Shown here: in pieces, positions 30,398 to 38,654 of the stretch | How the letters are laid out: each line of letters opens with the position of its first letter | Position numbering within the stretch: position 1 is the first letter of the stretch | DNA from: Stemphylium vesicarium | Taxonomy: Eukaryota; Ascomycota; Dothideomycetes; Pleosporales; Pleosporaceae | Direction: 5' to 3' | Length of the DNA stretch: 38,654 nt | NCBI GenBank assembly: GCA_004380135.1 | Contig: QXCR01000218.1 | Coordinates: 1-38,654 of the forward strand | Made by a program: the position numbers and the translations under genes | The notes under the pieces: model-generated | The model's database searches: none | The model's input: only the letters and a program-made list of their open reading frames with translations | What the model was told of the DNA's origin: nothing

Positions 30398-30545
30398 CTA
30401 ACCTCCCTCCCTGCGCGGCGAACAATCTAGTGGGCCGATGTTGGCCAATGAGAGGTAGCGTAAGCTCGGATGACCTGCTACTCTTGCGCTCTCATTGGCC
30501 AATTTCAGCCCACTGGGTTGTTCGTCGCGTAGGGAGGGAGGTTAG
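30398..30545. mobile_element. MITE-like foldback element, 148 bp, about 57-bp inverted arms
   Basis: The left end is CTAACCTCCCTCCCTGCGCG. The right end, read inward, is CTAACCTCCCTCCCTACGCG. The arms match over about 57 bp with differences clustered in two short patches and end in TTGGCCAATGAGAG on both sides. About 35 bp separate them. There is no coding capacity. A target duplication is not clear, so the superfamily is unassigned. Each arm carries a CCAAT motif. Confidence 0.82.
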
Positions 30546-30585
30546 TGAACAATGATTAGTGCCCAGCCGAGCATTCATGGACATG

Positions 30586-30975
30586 TTAGGGTCTTCTGTA
30601 CGACCTTGGCTTAGTGTTGCGATCAACAGCGGGTGGTTCTTCATCTATTGGGGACAGACGACTGTAACCGCGACGTCGAGAAAAAGGGCGACCTTGCTCG
30701 TCGGCAGGCAGCTCGGTTGGCTTCGGTGATGTCTCGGTAGGCAAAACCTCAATTACTTGCGGGGCGTCTCGTTTTGTACGTGCGTTTTCATCGCCATGGA
30801 TCAGAAGCTCGATGACTACGTTTGGTGGCGCATTGGTTGCGACGCATTTGGAGCACACGAGAGGTTCAGGGTTAGGACTTGAGCGGTAACGCCTTGAGCG
30901 ACGTCTACCGCATAGGGCGCAGGTGGTGATGTTAACTCGATGGCTGGCCGGGTATCTTGGCGGTGTACGTATCAT
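30586..30975 (-). CDS. Small zinc-ribbon-like protein (129 aa)
   Basis: The single-exon frame contains CALCGRRRSRRYRSS then LVCSKC, two CxxC pairs about 20 residues apart, a probable zinc ribbon. A basic, proline- and arginine-rich tail (QGRPFSRRRGYSRLSP) suggests a nucleic-acid-associated protein. I chose the ATG at 30975 (MIRTPPRYPASHRVN) over the one at 31011 because a TATATAG element at 31020-31026 sits only 9-15 nt before the latter. The longer form would have 141 residues. No family name is recognised. Confidence 0.55.
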   Translation of the reverse strand: MIRTPPRYPASHRVNITTCALCGRRRSRRYRSSPNPEPLVCSKCVATNAPPNVVIELLIHGDENARTKRDAPQVIEVLPTETSPKPTELPADEQGRPFSRRRGYSRLSPIDEEPPAVDRNTKPRSYRRP

Positions 30976-31019
30976 AGCTGCATGTGGAAGAGAGGCACGT
31001 AGACTGGGCATAATATGAG

Positions 31020-31026
31020 CTATATA
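31020..31026 (-). promoter_or_regulatory. TATA box of the zinc-ribbon gene
   Basis: TATATAG on the minus strand, about 45 nt upstream of the preferred ATG at 30975. It is nearly palindromic (agctatatagt), so it could act in both directions. Confidence 0.4.
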
Positions 31027-31508
31027 GTCCACTCTTGCCTTAGAGTAGGTCTAGGAAGGCAAGAATGGTGCGCAAAATGTACGAGCGATGTTTCCAGAAA
31101 ACGAGGCCCAATCGAGCTTTTGCGCTGCCAGCTGGCCAGGACCAACATAGTCCAGTTCCGGCGCTGGAAGGGCAGTGCGTGGTGCAGTGACGGACGGCCC
31201 GAGGATCTCACAATAGCAGCACTACAGCCCGAATTTGCATCGTGGGACGCTTTTGGCGCAGTACGACAAGCTCTCAGGATCGCGGAAAATAGCCTGGCGT
31301 CGTACAGCTAGGTGTGGATATCATAGGCAGATTACTTAGGAAAAAGTGAAGGTTGCGTTGGCTGTAGCATCCCAGCACAGCCTATACCAGGATCATTGCA
31401 CTCCGTTATTAGTAATAAGATTCGCAACAGCACTTGGCCTGCAACACCTGGTCAAGCCCCCGTTCTCTGCACGCCTTTTCACGCTTTTCTGACAGGTCAT
31501 GTAGCTGA
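31027..31508. other. Intergenic stretch
   Basis: The plus frame 31015-31311 starts inside the TATA element and lacks support. Nothing else is visible. Confidence 0.4.
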
Positions 31509-31898
31509 ACGAACGATTCCACTGTTTCGAAGGTCGCGCCAACACTCTTGCAAAGCTGGTCGTGCCAGATACTACCACGATCAGCACCTGTGGAAACGAC
31601 GGAGCTCACCCTCTTCCAGGCCTTCCTTGTGGCGCTCCCAGGAGAGACTAGCAGAGTAGCGGCTCAGATGGATTGGGTTTCCAACGACATCAGCGAAACG
31701 AGAGGGGTGCTCGACCTGCAGGCAATGTTGTTGTCGGATCTCGCACGAGGGGAAAACGAGATGAAAGGGTTCTCCAAAACCAAACACTCCTTGCACGATC
31801 CGGATCTGGGAAAGCTCAAGGTAGACACACCTGAAGCGCTTCAGAAGTTAAGGGTGGACACAGCTGAAGCGCTTCAGAAGTTATGGGGCAGATATTGA
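31509..31898 (+). pseudogene. Orphan helical protein fragment with a duplicated 3' repeat
   Basis: A frame without an ATG at its head is open from 31509 to the TGA at 31896-31898. It reads LFQAFLVALPGETSRVAAQ, DISETRGVLDLQAMLLSDLA and a C-terminal duplicated KVDTPEALQKLRVDTAEALQ (30-bp direct repeat at about 31818-31880). The helical composition is protein-like. No start, splice partner or family was found. It may be a fragment, a gene with unseen exons, or chance. The minus frame 31409-31609 overlaps it and is no better supported. Confidence 0.3.
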
Positions 31899-32477
31899 AA
31901 TTAGATCAAGCTCTAGCGTATCAAACGCTGGATGCATACATGTGCGGGCCGTCAGGCCTTTATGAGACCCTTCCCAGAAACGCTTCTAGAGATTCACGGC
32001 CGTGCGCACCCAAACCATGTGAGCTGCGTGATCCTTGATACCTAATTACATACGTGTCGAGATCTCGTTTGCCGTGTCGAAAGACACAGTGCTTCGATTT
32101 GCGAGTATCTATACTGGTCACAGAGAAATGATGCGATACGTCAGGAGAACCAACAAATCCTACGAGGATCGCAGTCGCTGTTGGTTGTTCAAAACCATCA
32201 GTACGTGCGGGAGGCGACCTCGCAGCCACCCCGCGATTATTTATGGAGTTTGCGCAAAGTCAGTCAGCAATTCCTGGCTATTTTAGTTTTCTATAAATAG
32301 CTTAACCACAAGGTGTATGTCGTGTAAGCCATGGAATGCGATCGAAAAAGGCAGTCATGTGCTCCCCGCACTGTTGCACACGTAAGACGAGAGACTTTAG
32401 TACATAGAAGGTAGGCCGGACATACTCGAACCCAGCTGTGGCACACGTCTCGTGGCCTGCGCATCAGCGACTTCGCA
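31899..32477. other. Upstream region of the DUF3723 gene
   Basis: No supported gene. The frame 32035-32286 lacks family or splice support. Confidence 0.4.
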
Positions 32478-35130
32478 ATGCCCTACAGTCAAAGCATGAA
32501 GCAGGCGCAGGTCAGTGAAGCCGAAGAAGACATTGAGAGACAAAAATCGAGCCATTTCCGTGGGAGAGCAAGGGTGCCACTTGAGTTCCTCCACTTCTCA
32601 GAACACAGTCCCCGTGATCTTGACCGAGGTAATGTAGAGAGGTTGATGGGCATGTACCGCGATGAAGGAGTGAAGCGACTACAGCATGAACATCATGTAC
32701 CTGCGCTTATCGGGCAAGAAGATCTCCTGAACGCTGTCCGCCTTGCCGGCCTGTCGTTTGCCGGCTTTCTGAACAACTCCCGAGGCAATCCGCCCTTATT
32801 AACCTTTCCCAAAGGTTTCCGGCTTGCATGCCTCCATGGCAAGCACCGCATTGAGGCTGCTAAGCTTTCAGCTTGTCTGCAAGGCCAGGACAAGTGGTGG
32901 ACCGTCACCTTGTACTCAGAAGGTACGCCATCCGCTACCCACTGTTCCAGCATACGGATGTCCTGACACAAAACACCCGCAGGTCTGAGCATGCAGGCGA
33001 AGAGATCGCTTGTCGAAGACTACTCGAGTAGTCGAAAGTTCTCCGATGGATTGATATTCCGCAAGATAGTGGAGTATGAGACTTCAGACGACTACTCCAG
33101 AGAGCACTGGTGGTCGTTTCTGACGGACTGCAAAAAGGATATCCTATGTAGGATCTTCGCGCACACCGAGTACAATGCTGCGCTGCGGAAGTTGACTCAA
33201 ATCCCTGCGCTTTTGGAAGACCTCAACATCGCCGTCTGGCACAAGATCATCGCCACGCGGAGCGACGAGGTGAGCAACATATACTGTAGCTGTAACCAAC
33301 GCTTCTGATTTCACAATACAGGAATTCTTGCACTACATCACCCGTATAATCGCCACGTTCGATCGCATCTGCGGCCGGAAAAGACGCTTGAGGATTGCGC
33401 TTGACAGAGAAACCGTGGCGCATGTACAATCCAGATGTCCTGGCACATCACTTAGCGACCTGCGGTATTTGCAAAGGCTGATGGACGAAAGAAAAATCTT
33501 TCGCGCGGTTGAAGACGGCGACGCCCGGGAAATCTGGACGAGGCTGCGCGAGGTTAAGCACTTGATACCTACTCTAGGAAGCCTCCAGCAAGACTTCAAA
33601 TACATAAAAGGCCCTGCTACGGCGGTCTGCAAACTACTGAGCCCTAAGAGAAGTAGAGGACAGCGCCGGAGGACTTTACGTAATCTTGCAGAATCGGCGT
33701 TCCTAATGCCGCGAAGCCATGGCAAGATTACCATACAGATCACAGACGACTCGACACAAGAAATAGCCGGCAATATAGATGACCAGTTTGAGATGGGTTT
33801 TCAGCAGCTTTATCTGTTCGCCATGAGAGAATCATGGAACCTGGTCGGCGACTGTCCACTCAAAGAGCGGGCAAGGAAAACGCCTTCAACCAGGCCTTCA
33901 GACCCTATCGTCTGGCATGGCTTCGCCCAGCTCGCCTACAGCCTGGGATTCAAGTCGCCAGAGATTGAGCGGCTAAGGCAAGTCAACCCTTTCGAAGAGA
34001 AAGCTCGGCGGGTGCTTCTAGACAAGCAAGGATGGCACTGCGAGGATGCACCTCTACAACAGCTCTTGAGGGATGCGGCAACGCTGTATGAAACGAAGGA
34101 ACGCAGCCCACCATCTCTACGCTCCGAGCCGCAGTTACTTACCGATGGGTCTGGTGAGCCTGTCGAAAGACGCCAAGGCCGGTGCTACGAGAACGCTTAC
34201 GATCGAGACAAACAAAACATGTTTCTAAAGACTCTGTCCCAGCCCATCAACGGCTGCGCGGATTCAGTGACTTCACTTTTCGTTAGAAGATCGGTCCATC
34301 ATGCCTTCTTCCCGGCTTGCAAGATCGACAGTGAAGCACCTGTTGTGTCTGAACCAAGCGAAGACACCCGTGATACCAGCGCTGGGGAGCGAAACGATGA
34401 CACCGATATGCCAGACGCTGCTGCAGAAGATCATAATAGTGCAAGAGAAGATGGTCGTAAAGCTTTCCCTAATCCCGATACAGGCTCGCCAGAGGTTTTA
34501 CAAGAGGGCGGTCTTTCCACAAATCGAGGAGCGAGAGACGATTTGGTACCAACACCAAACACCGTAAGCATGGGCACGACGAAGCAGAGTCTTGTAAGAA
34601 GGCGCCCTGCTTCGTCTAGTCCTCTTGAGAGAACTTCGCCCCCCGCCTCCTCATTGGCTTTGCAGCTCGCCAATGTCGATGACGTTGACTTAATCTGGTC
34701 GAGAAAGCGCCCTCGCATTACTTATGATCCGGAAACCTTCGAGGGTCAGACTGGTGATGAGGACGCGGGCGACGGCGAACTTGAGAGCGGCGACAAGAAT
34801 CAGGCGGTCGTTGAATCTCCGAGCGTATCGTTCACCGTTGGTGAAAGTGCTCGAGAAGATGCGCATGCTGAAAGCTCAAGTCCAACAGGAGTTACTATCT
34901 GGGTAGGCTTCCCGGGAGAACATAAAGAATTGGAGGGTATTAGATGCAACAGCATTCAGCAAGTACAAGCGGAGGTTCAGCAGTTGGAGCAATCAGACCA
35001 ATTGTACGTATACTATTACTATTTCTCGGACAGCGATGGAAGAGGATTGTCTGCTAAAGAGTGCTACGAACGTGCAACGAGTTCGGAGGGTGATAACCGG
35101 GTATATATCACGATGTGCGAAGAATTGTGA
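32478..35130 (+). CDS. DUF3723-family protein, three exons (846 aa)
   Basis: Exons 32478-32922, 32983-33269 and 33322-35130 are joined by introns of 60 nt (GTACGC..CCGCAG) and 52 nt (GTGAGC..GTAACC..TACAG); all phases agree. The family hallmarks are RVPLEFLHFSEHSPRDLDR, CLHGKHRIEAA (residues 118-128), DKWWTVTLYSEGLS across the first junction, VEDYSSSRKFSDGLIFRKI, WWSFLTDCKKD and LHYITRIIATFDRI. The G-K-H-R motif recalls ParB/sulfiredoxin-fold proteins, which is inference. The last exon continues with a conserved helical region to about residue 560, then a long acidic/Ser-rich disordered segment. A C-terminal module (GVTIWVGFPGEHKELEGI, YVYYYYFSDSDGRG) ends it. DUF3723 genes have unknown function but recur as accessory genes of Starship giant transposons. 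The start at 32478 could be replaced by the Met at residue 7. No lesion is seen. Confidence 0.88.
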
Positions 35131-36048
35131 GAGCTTACTATCGAATTTCCATCCCTCAGGCTAGGAAGAACTCCTGCAGAGGGAGATGAGCGAGATACTC
35201 TAACTTCTAGTTGTCACGGTTTGGGGTCTCTACTGCTCCTGCTCTTCACCTCCTCGCGACTACTCACCTTAGCGAGCTACGCCTATCTAGGCTAGCCTCG
35301 TTGACGGTCACTTACCTACATAAACTTTCCATAGCATCTGCAATACAACCTCAGTTCAATCCTTCAATCCTTCCTGCACGCAATCCCAACACTAGTAGAT
35401 TTAACTCTGCGCATGCTTATAACTTGTATATAGTAATAGTGAACGAATCGAAGACTGTCTTATAAGTACTTGTAGCCAGTTCCCTGGACTAAGCTACAGC
35501 TGTGTAGTCGCCACGACGCCCAATACATCAGGCAGCTCATCCAACAGCGAAACAGTACGCGTTCAATTCAGCAGCGTCACAAGGTTGGTGTGATCTACAA
35601 TATGAACTGATGTGCCCTATTCAGTGCTGAGATCCTTGACCTAAAGCAAGAAAGTCCTACTAGCCTTGTGGCTGCAAGGGTGTGCAATTCCGCCAATCTA
35701 ATCGGGACTTTCAATCTAGCCTAACGCTGCTTTCCGATAGCTTGAAACGGCTGCGCAAGTCTGACACAAGCACTCTCTGTAACTTGCCTTTGTCATCCAG
35801 AAACCTCCGCTTGCGGCCATCTGGCTTGTGGACCGCTGGATATGCAGCTCTTAGTCTATACCTTGTCGGGACAGGATGGGGTCAAAGCAGGGTATTGCAA
35901 CTGTCCAAACATGTTCCATCGCTCTTCTTCACATCAGTGCTACCAGTGCGCCCCATGTTTTGGCTTCCGGTCGTTGTTCCCCGCCGCCGTGTCCTTTGGC
36001 ATCAATGGGCCGGCTGCTGCTCCCACCTCTTTACAGTTGACATCAAAT
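35131..36048. other. Gene-poor stretch
   Basis: Frames at 35211-35465 and 35682-36155 are translations of pyrimidine-rich DNA without splice or family support. Confidence 0.4.
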
Positions 36049-36353
36049 TTACGATAAAGACGACGAAGACGACGTATCTAAGGACATTTGAGGGAGAAAC
36101 TTGGGTAAAGATGCTTGTAGCGACGACAGAGACATTGGCACCAGTATATCTTTAGATCCTGTAGGGGAACCTCCGTCTTCGTCGTCTTCGTCCTTATCGA
36201 TGCCTTCGTAAAAGCCCTCATGAAACTCCTTATAGTTTTCCCTCTAGCTACTTTTTCAATCATTCTCCATCCTCGAAAGTATTGTGGTGCTCCTCCAACA
36301 GACACCCGAGTCTCATCTGTAACGGTGTGTGGAGGGGGGGACTGCGTTGTCAT
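36049..36353 (-). CDS. Possible small acidic protein (80 aa spliced)
   Basis: The ATG at 36353 (MTTQSPPPHTVTDETR) can be spliced over a 62-nt intron (36244-36305, GTGTCT..GCTAG) to a frame reading ENYKEFHEGFYEGIDKDEDD and ending LSLDTSSSSSLS-like serine repeats at a TAA (36049-36051). Unspliced, a basic 92-residue frame results instead. The acidic version looks more protein-like, but its trinucleotide-repeat origin (gacgaagac on one strand) makes chance likely. Confidence 0.28.
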
Positions 36354-37013
36354 TGTATAGCTACGAAGGAGAGCAGCTATATACGTGTGTGGGATGATAA
36401 AGTGTGGTAGCGATAGCCGTACCCAACTTGTACCGGAGTGGATCTTGGCAAGGTCCAAACTGTTACATATAAGAATCCTCGCATTACGGACATTTTGTAC
36501 GGAACACTGAGCAGTGTGCAAAAGTAGAACTCGAATTAAACTACTTCGTGAAGGGCATTCCTATCTGACCGTGACTGTGCTAAGCATAGCGAAAAGCTAA
36601 TTAATCCTGCATGAGATCCGGGGCGCCAAGTGAAGCGAACATGCGCGGCATGCGTGATGCTCAGCATCGATTGAAGGGTGTGACGGGGCGCGCTTATCCG
36701 ATGATATTCTACTTGTTGATCCGCCGTGCTTCGCGCAAGAAGCGCTTATGGTTCCTTGTTCCTAGCTAGTACATCAATGCAACGGATGCCTGGCAGCGTG
36801 CCCCACCCTCAACACTTAAGCTGGGCTGGGACTCAACGCAGCTAAATAGACACCCTCTTCCTGCTTCTTCGTCTGTGCAGCAGGTACGTCCAGCAATTGC
36901 CATCAACTCATGTTCGCATTTGCCAGAACGAACGACACGTGTAGCTTCAGGTACAAAAACGTCCACTTCTGCTGCATGAAATCGTGCTACGAGCATATTA
37001 GCCTGTATCGGTA
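36354..37013. other. Intergenic stretch
   Basis: No supported gene. The minus frame 36766-37101 overlaps the 3' end of the pseudokinase in another frame and is a shadow. Confidence 0.4.
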
Positions 37014-38001
37014 TTACAGTCCCAGAGACTCTACCTTGAGAAGGTCGCCTGGTGTCCACGTTCTGGTTGAAGAAAGGAAATTCATTGCTGTTTCCGACCA
37101 CTCGAGCGACGGACGCACCGTGATCTCTCCTTGGTCATCGGCGTACTTGTCCATAAGCATCATGGTAGTACGCCCGAAAGCTTCTGCATTCTTTAGTGAG
37201 CAGCTTGCGTCGAATTTGCAGTATTCAAGTTTTGCTGTTGGCGTCAGCACGGCACCCATGACCCTGTGTTGGTGTCTCGCTTACTGATTTTGACCACACC
37301 ATCAGAGTTGATGACGACGTTGTCGATGTTCAAGCGACTATGGAAAAGATTTTCTGAGGTCAAGTAAGAGACCCCATCAAGCATCTGGTCACATCAGCGG
37401 ATGATGAGAGCTGCGCGTGGATCAATCTCACCTGCTTCGTGATGGCAACCAGCTGGTCTTCGTTATGTTTGGGCCAGCGGCAAACATGCCGAAGAGTAAC
37501 CTCTGCAGGCTCCATCACACAGTACAGCACTCCGCTATCTTCTTCGATAACTTCGTGCGTCCTGCAAAGATTCTCGTGCGATAGCCAACGCTTACGGAAC
37601 GACGAGACCTCATCTTTTGCCACTGATAGTTTTCTGATCAGGTAGGCATCCTCTTCAGCCGGCAGCTTAACGACGGCGTGGACCACTCCACCAAGATTGC
37701 GACCGTTAACGCGTTTGTACTTGCCCCACCGCGACCCAAACCTGATTGGAATGTCGGACCGCACCTGTGGCTTGACGGTCAAACTTCCGCGAAGCGGAGG
37801 TATGCAAACAGTCTCTTGGTCTGCCTGTACCGTATTGCTTGTGACCAGCCCTATAACGGTGGCATCGTCACGCTGCGGAGACTGGTTGTTTTCGTGGTTG
37901 CTGGCTAGCGGTAGTGGCTCAAAGCCTCTGTCATTGTTGTCGTAGTCGTCGTCGTCAAAGAATCGGGTAAAACGCTTCAACTTCTCTGGATTGGAACGCA
38001 T
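37014..38001 (-). CDS. Fungal protein-kinase-like protein, predicted pseudokinase, three exons (296 aa)
   Basis: Exons 37432-38001, 37285-37384 and 37014-37234 are joined over introns of 47 nt (GTGAGA..GCTGATG..ACCAG) and 50 nt (GTAAGC..GCTGACG..AACAG). The protein starts MRSNPEKLKRFTRFFDDDD, followed by a disordered N-terminus. A kinase-like N-lobe/hinge reads AVVKLPAEEDAYLIRKLS and VLYCVMEPAEVTLRHV. Exon 2 supplies YLTSENLFHSRLNIDNVVI, the catalytic-loop position. There the HRD aspartate is Arg207 and the following Lys is Asn209, while Asn212 is kept; no DFG follows (SDGVVKI). The C-lobe ends SETAMNFLSSTRTWTPGDLL, the usual end of the fold. Loss of the catalytic Asp suggests a scaffold or regulator. 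Similar small kinase-like proteins are common in Pezizomycotina. No frame lesion is seen. Confidence 0.72.
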
Positions 38002-38654
38002 TAGGGCCGACAGTACACCCGAACGATGTGAGAGCTCACTGCCAAAATATTGTCAGATATCCTGCTCAGCGCAAAGGTGTCCGGCTGTGCTGGTCACTCA
38101 CGTCCGTTGTCTCCAAATCGGCGTTTCAGTAACAGTGCTGAAGCTGCAATGTAAGCGACTGCCGATAGGCAGCGTCCCTTAAGAAATCAGAAGTGAGCTG
38201 GAGGTGTGCACTACTGGCCGAAGGTATGCCTGCGCCTATGAAGTCTTATATCGTTGATGCAGAATGCAGGACTCCGCGTCGTGTCTTACCTGGCTCGTCC
38301 AAGCTCGGCAGACAAGGGCAAAGAGACTCCAGACTTCTAGCTTACGTAAACAGGTCCAGTCGGGGCGCAGCATGGCGAAGCATCCAAGCTGACCCGACGC
38401 CCGTCTTATAAGCAGAGGGTAAGCCAAGCAACCTATTAATATCGGCCATAAATAGCCTTGGGCCTATTTAGGCTCCACAACAGTGCAAACCAAACCCGCA
38501 TTGAGCATCTCGACAAGGAGAGACCGAACGGGCTTTTGAGCAGAGCACATCTTCCCTTGTGTACTCACCACCGAGCAATACAAATGAAACCCCCTCAAAA
38601 GAGAACAACTGCCTCTCCGTCCTTCTTGCTACCCTTTACCTTCTGGAATTGATA
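38002..38654. other. Right end of the window, no supported gene
   Basis: No protein-like frame. A small imperfect dyad (gccataaatagcc..ggcctatttaggc, about 38446-38473) contains a TATA-like ataaatag and may be the promoter of a gene beyond the window. Confidence 0.4.

Noticed and set aside
36766..37287. Frames on both strands over the pseudokinase 3' end
   Set aside because: They are shadows of the spliced pseudokinase exons.
1..38654. DUF3435 captain recombinase, transposase or NLR gene expected for a complete Starship
   Set aside because: I looked for tyrosine-recombinase, transposase, NACHT/NB-ARC and HET-like motifs in all frames and saw none, so no complete element is claimed.

Overview
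This window looks like accessory DNA from a filamentous ascomycete (Pezizomycotina, plausibly a dothideomycete). The genes are single transcripts on both strands with many short GT-AG introns (about 45-60 nt) and CTAAC/CTGAC-type branch points. Recognisable families are fungal: FunK1 kinase, patatin-like protein, DUF7770, DUF3723, a sirtuin and an aminoglycoside-phosphotransferase-like protein. There are no bacterial operons, rRNAs or tRNAs. Gene models below were assembled by eye from open frames and splice signals. Phase agreement across each junction is the main support.

Layout. 1-5.8 kb: a 5'-truncated coiled-coil protein, a patatin-like remnant, an orphan conserved fragment and a FunK1 kinase pseudogene with four lesions. 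6.2-9.5 kb: three intact-looking genes, namely a SIRT5/CobB-type sirtuin, an APH-fold phosphotransferase and a DUF7770 protein. 9.6-11.4 kb: gene-poor, holding a 202-bp hAT-like MITE with an 8-bp target duplication and a GA-rich tandem array. 11.4-25.0 kb: a run of about ten unrecognised genes. Most are split by short introns and two convergent pairs overlap at their 3' coding ends. They include a 742-residue nuclear-type protein with a decapeptide repeat, a 457-residue protein, a C2H2 zinc-finger protein whose finger lies directly after an intron, and a Myb/SANT-like protein. The 457-residue and C2H2 genes carry near-identical core promoters. 25.0-26.7 kb: gene-poor with a direct repeat. 26.7-29.5 kb: an intronless 914-residue JmjC-SET fusion. 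30.4-35.1 kb: a second MITE, a zinc-ribbon protein and a three-exon DUF3723 protein. 37.0-38.0 kb: a fungal pseudokinase.

Interpretation. DUF3723 proteins and patatin-like proteins are both recurrent accessory families of Starship giant transposons of Pezizomycotina. Together with decayed FunK1 and patatin genes, MITEs, minisatellites and many lineage-restricted genes, this suggests cargo or wreckage of such an element. No captain tyrosine recombinase (DUF3435) and no element ends were seen, so this is inference. The most unusual gene is the JmjC-SET fusion, a predicted histone lysine demethylase and methyltransferase in one chain with both sets of key residues retained. A sirtuin, a C2H2 protein and an NLS-bearing repeat protein lie in the same window.
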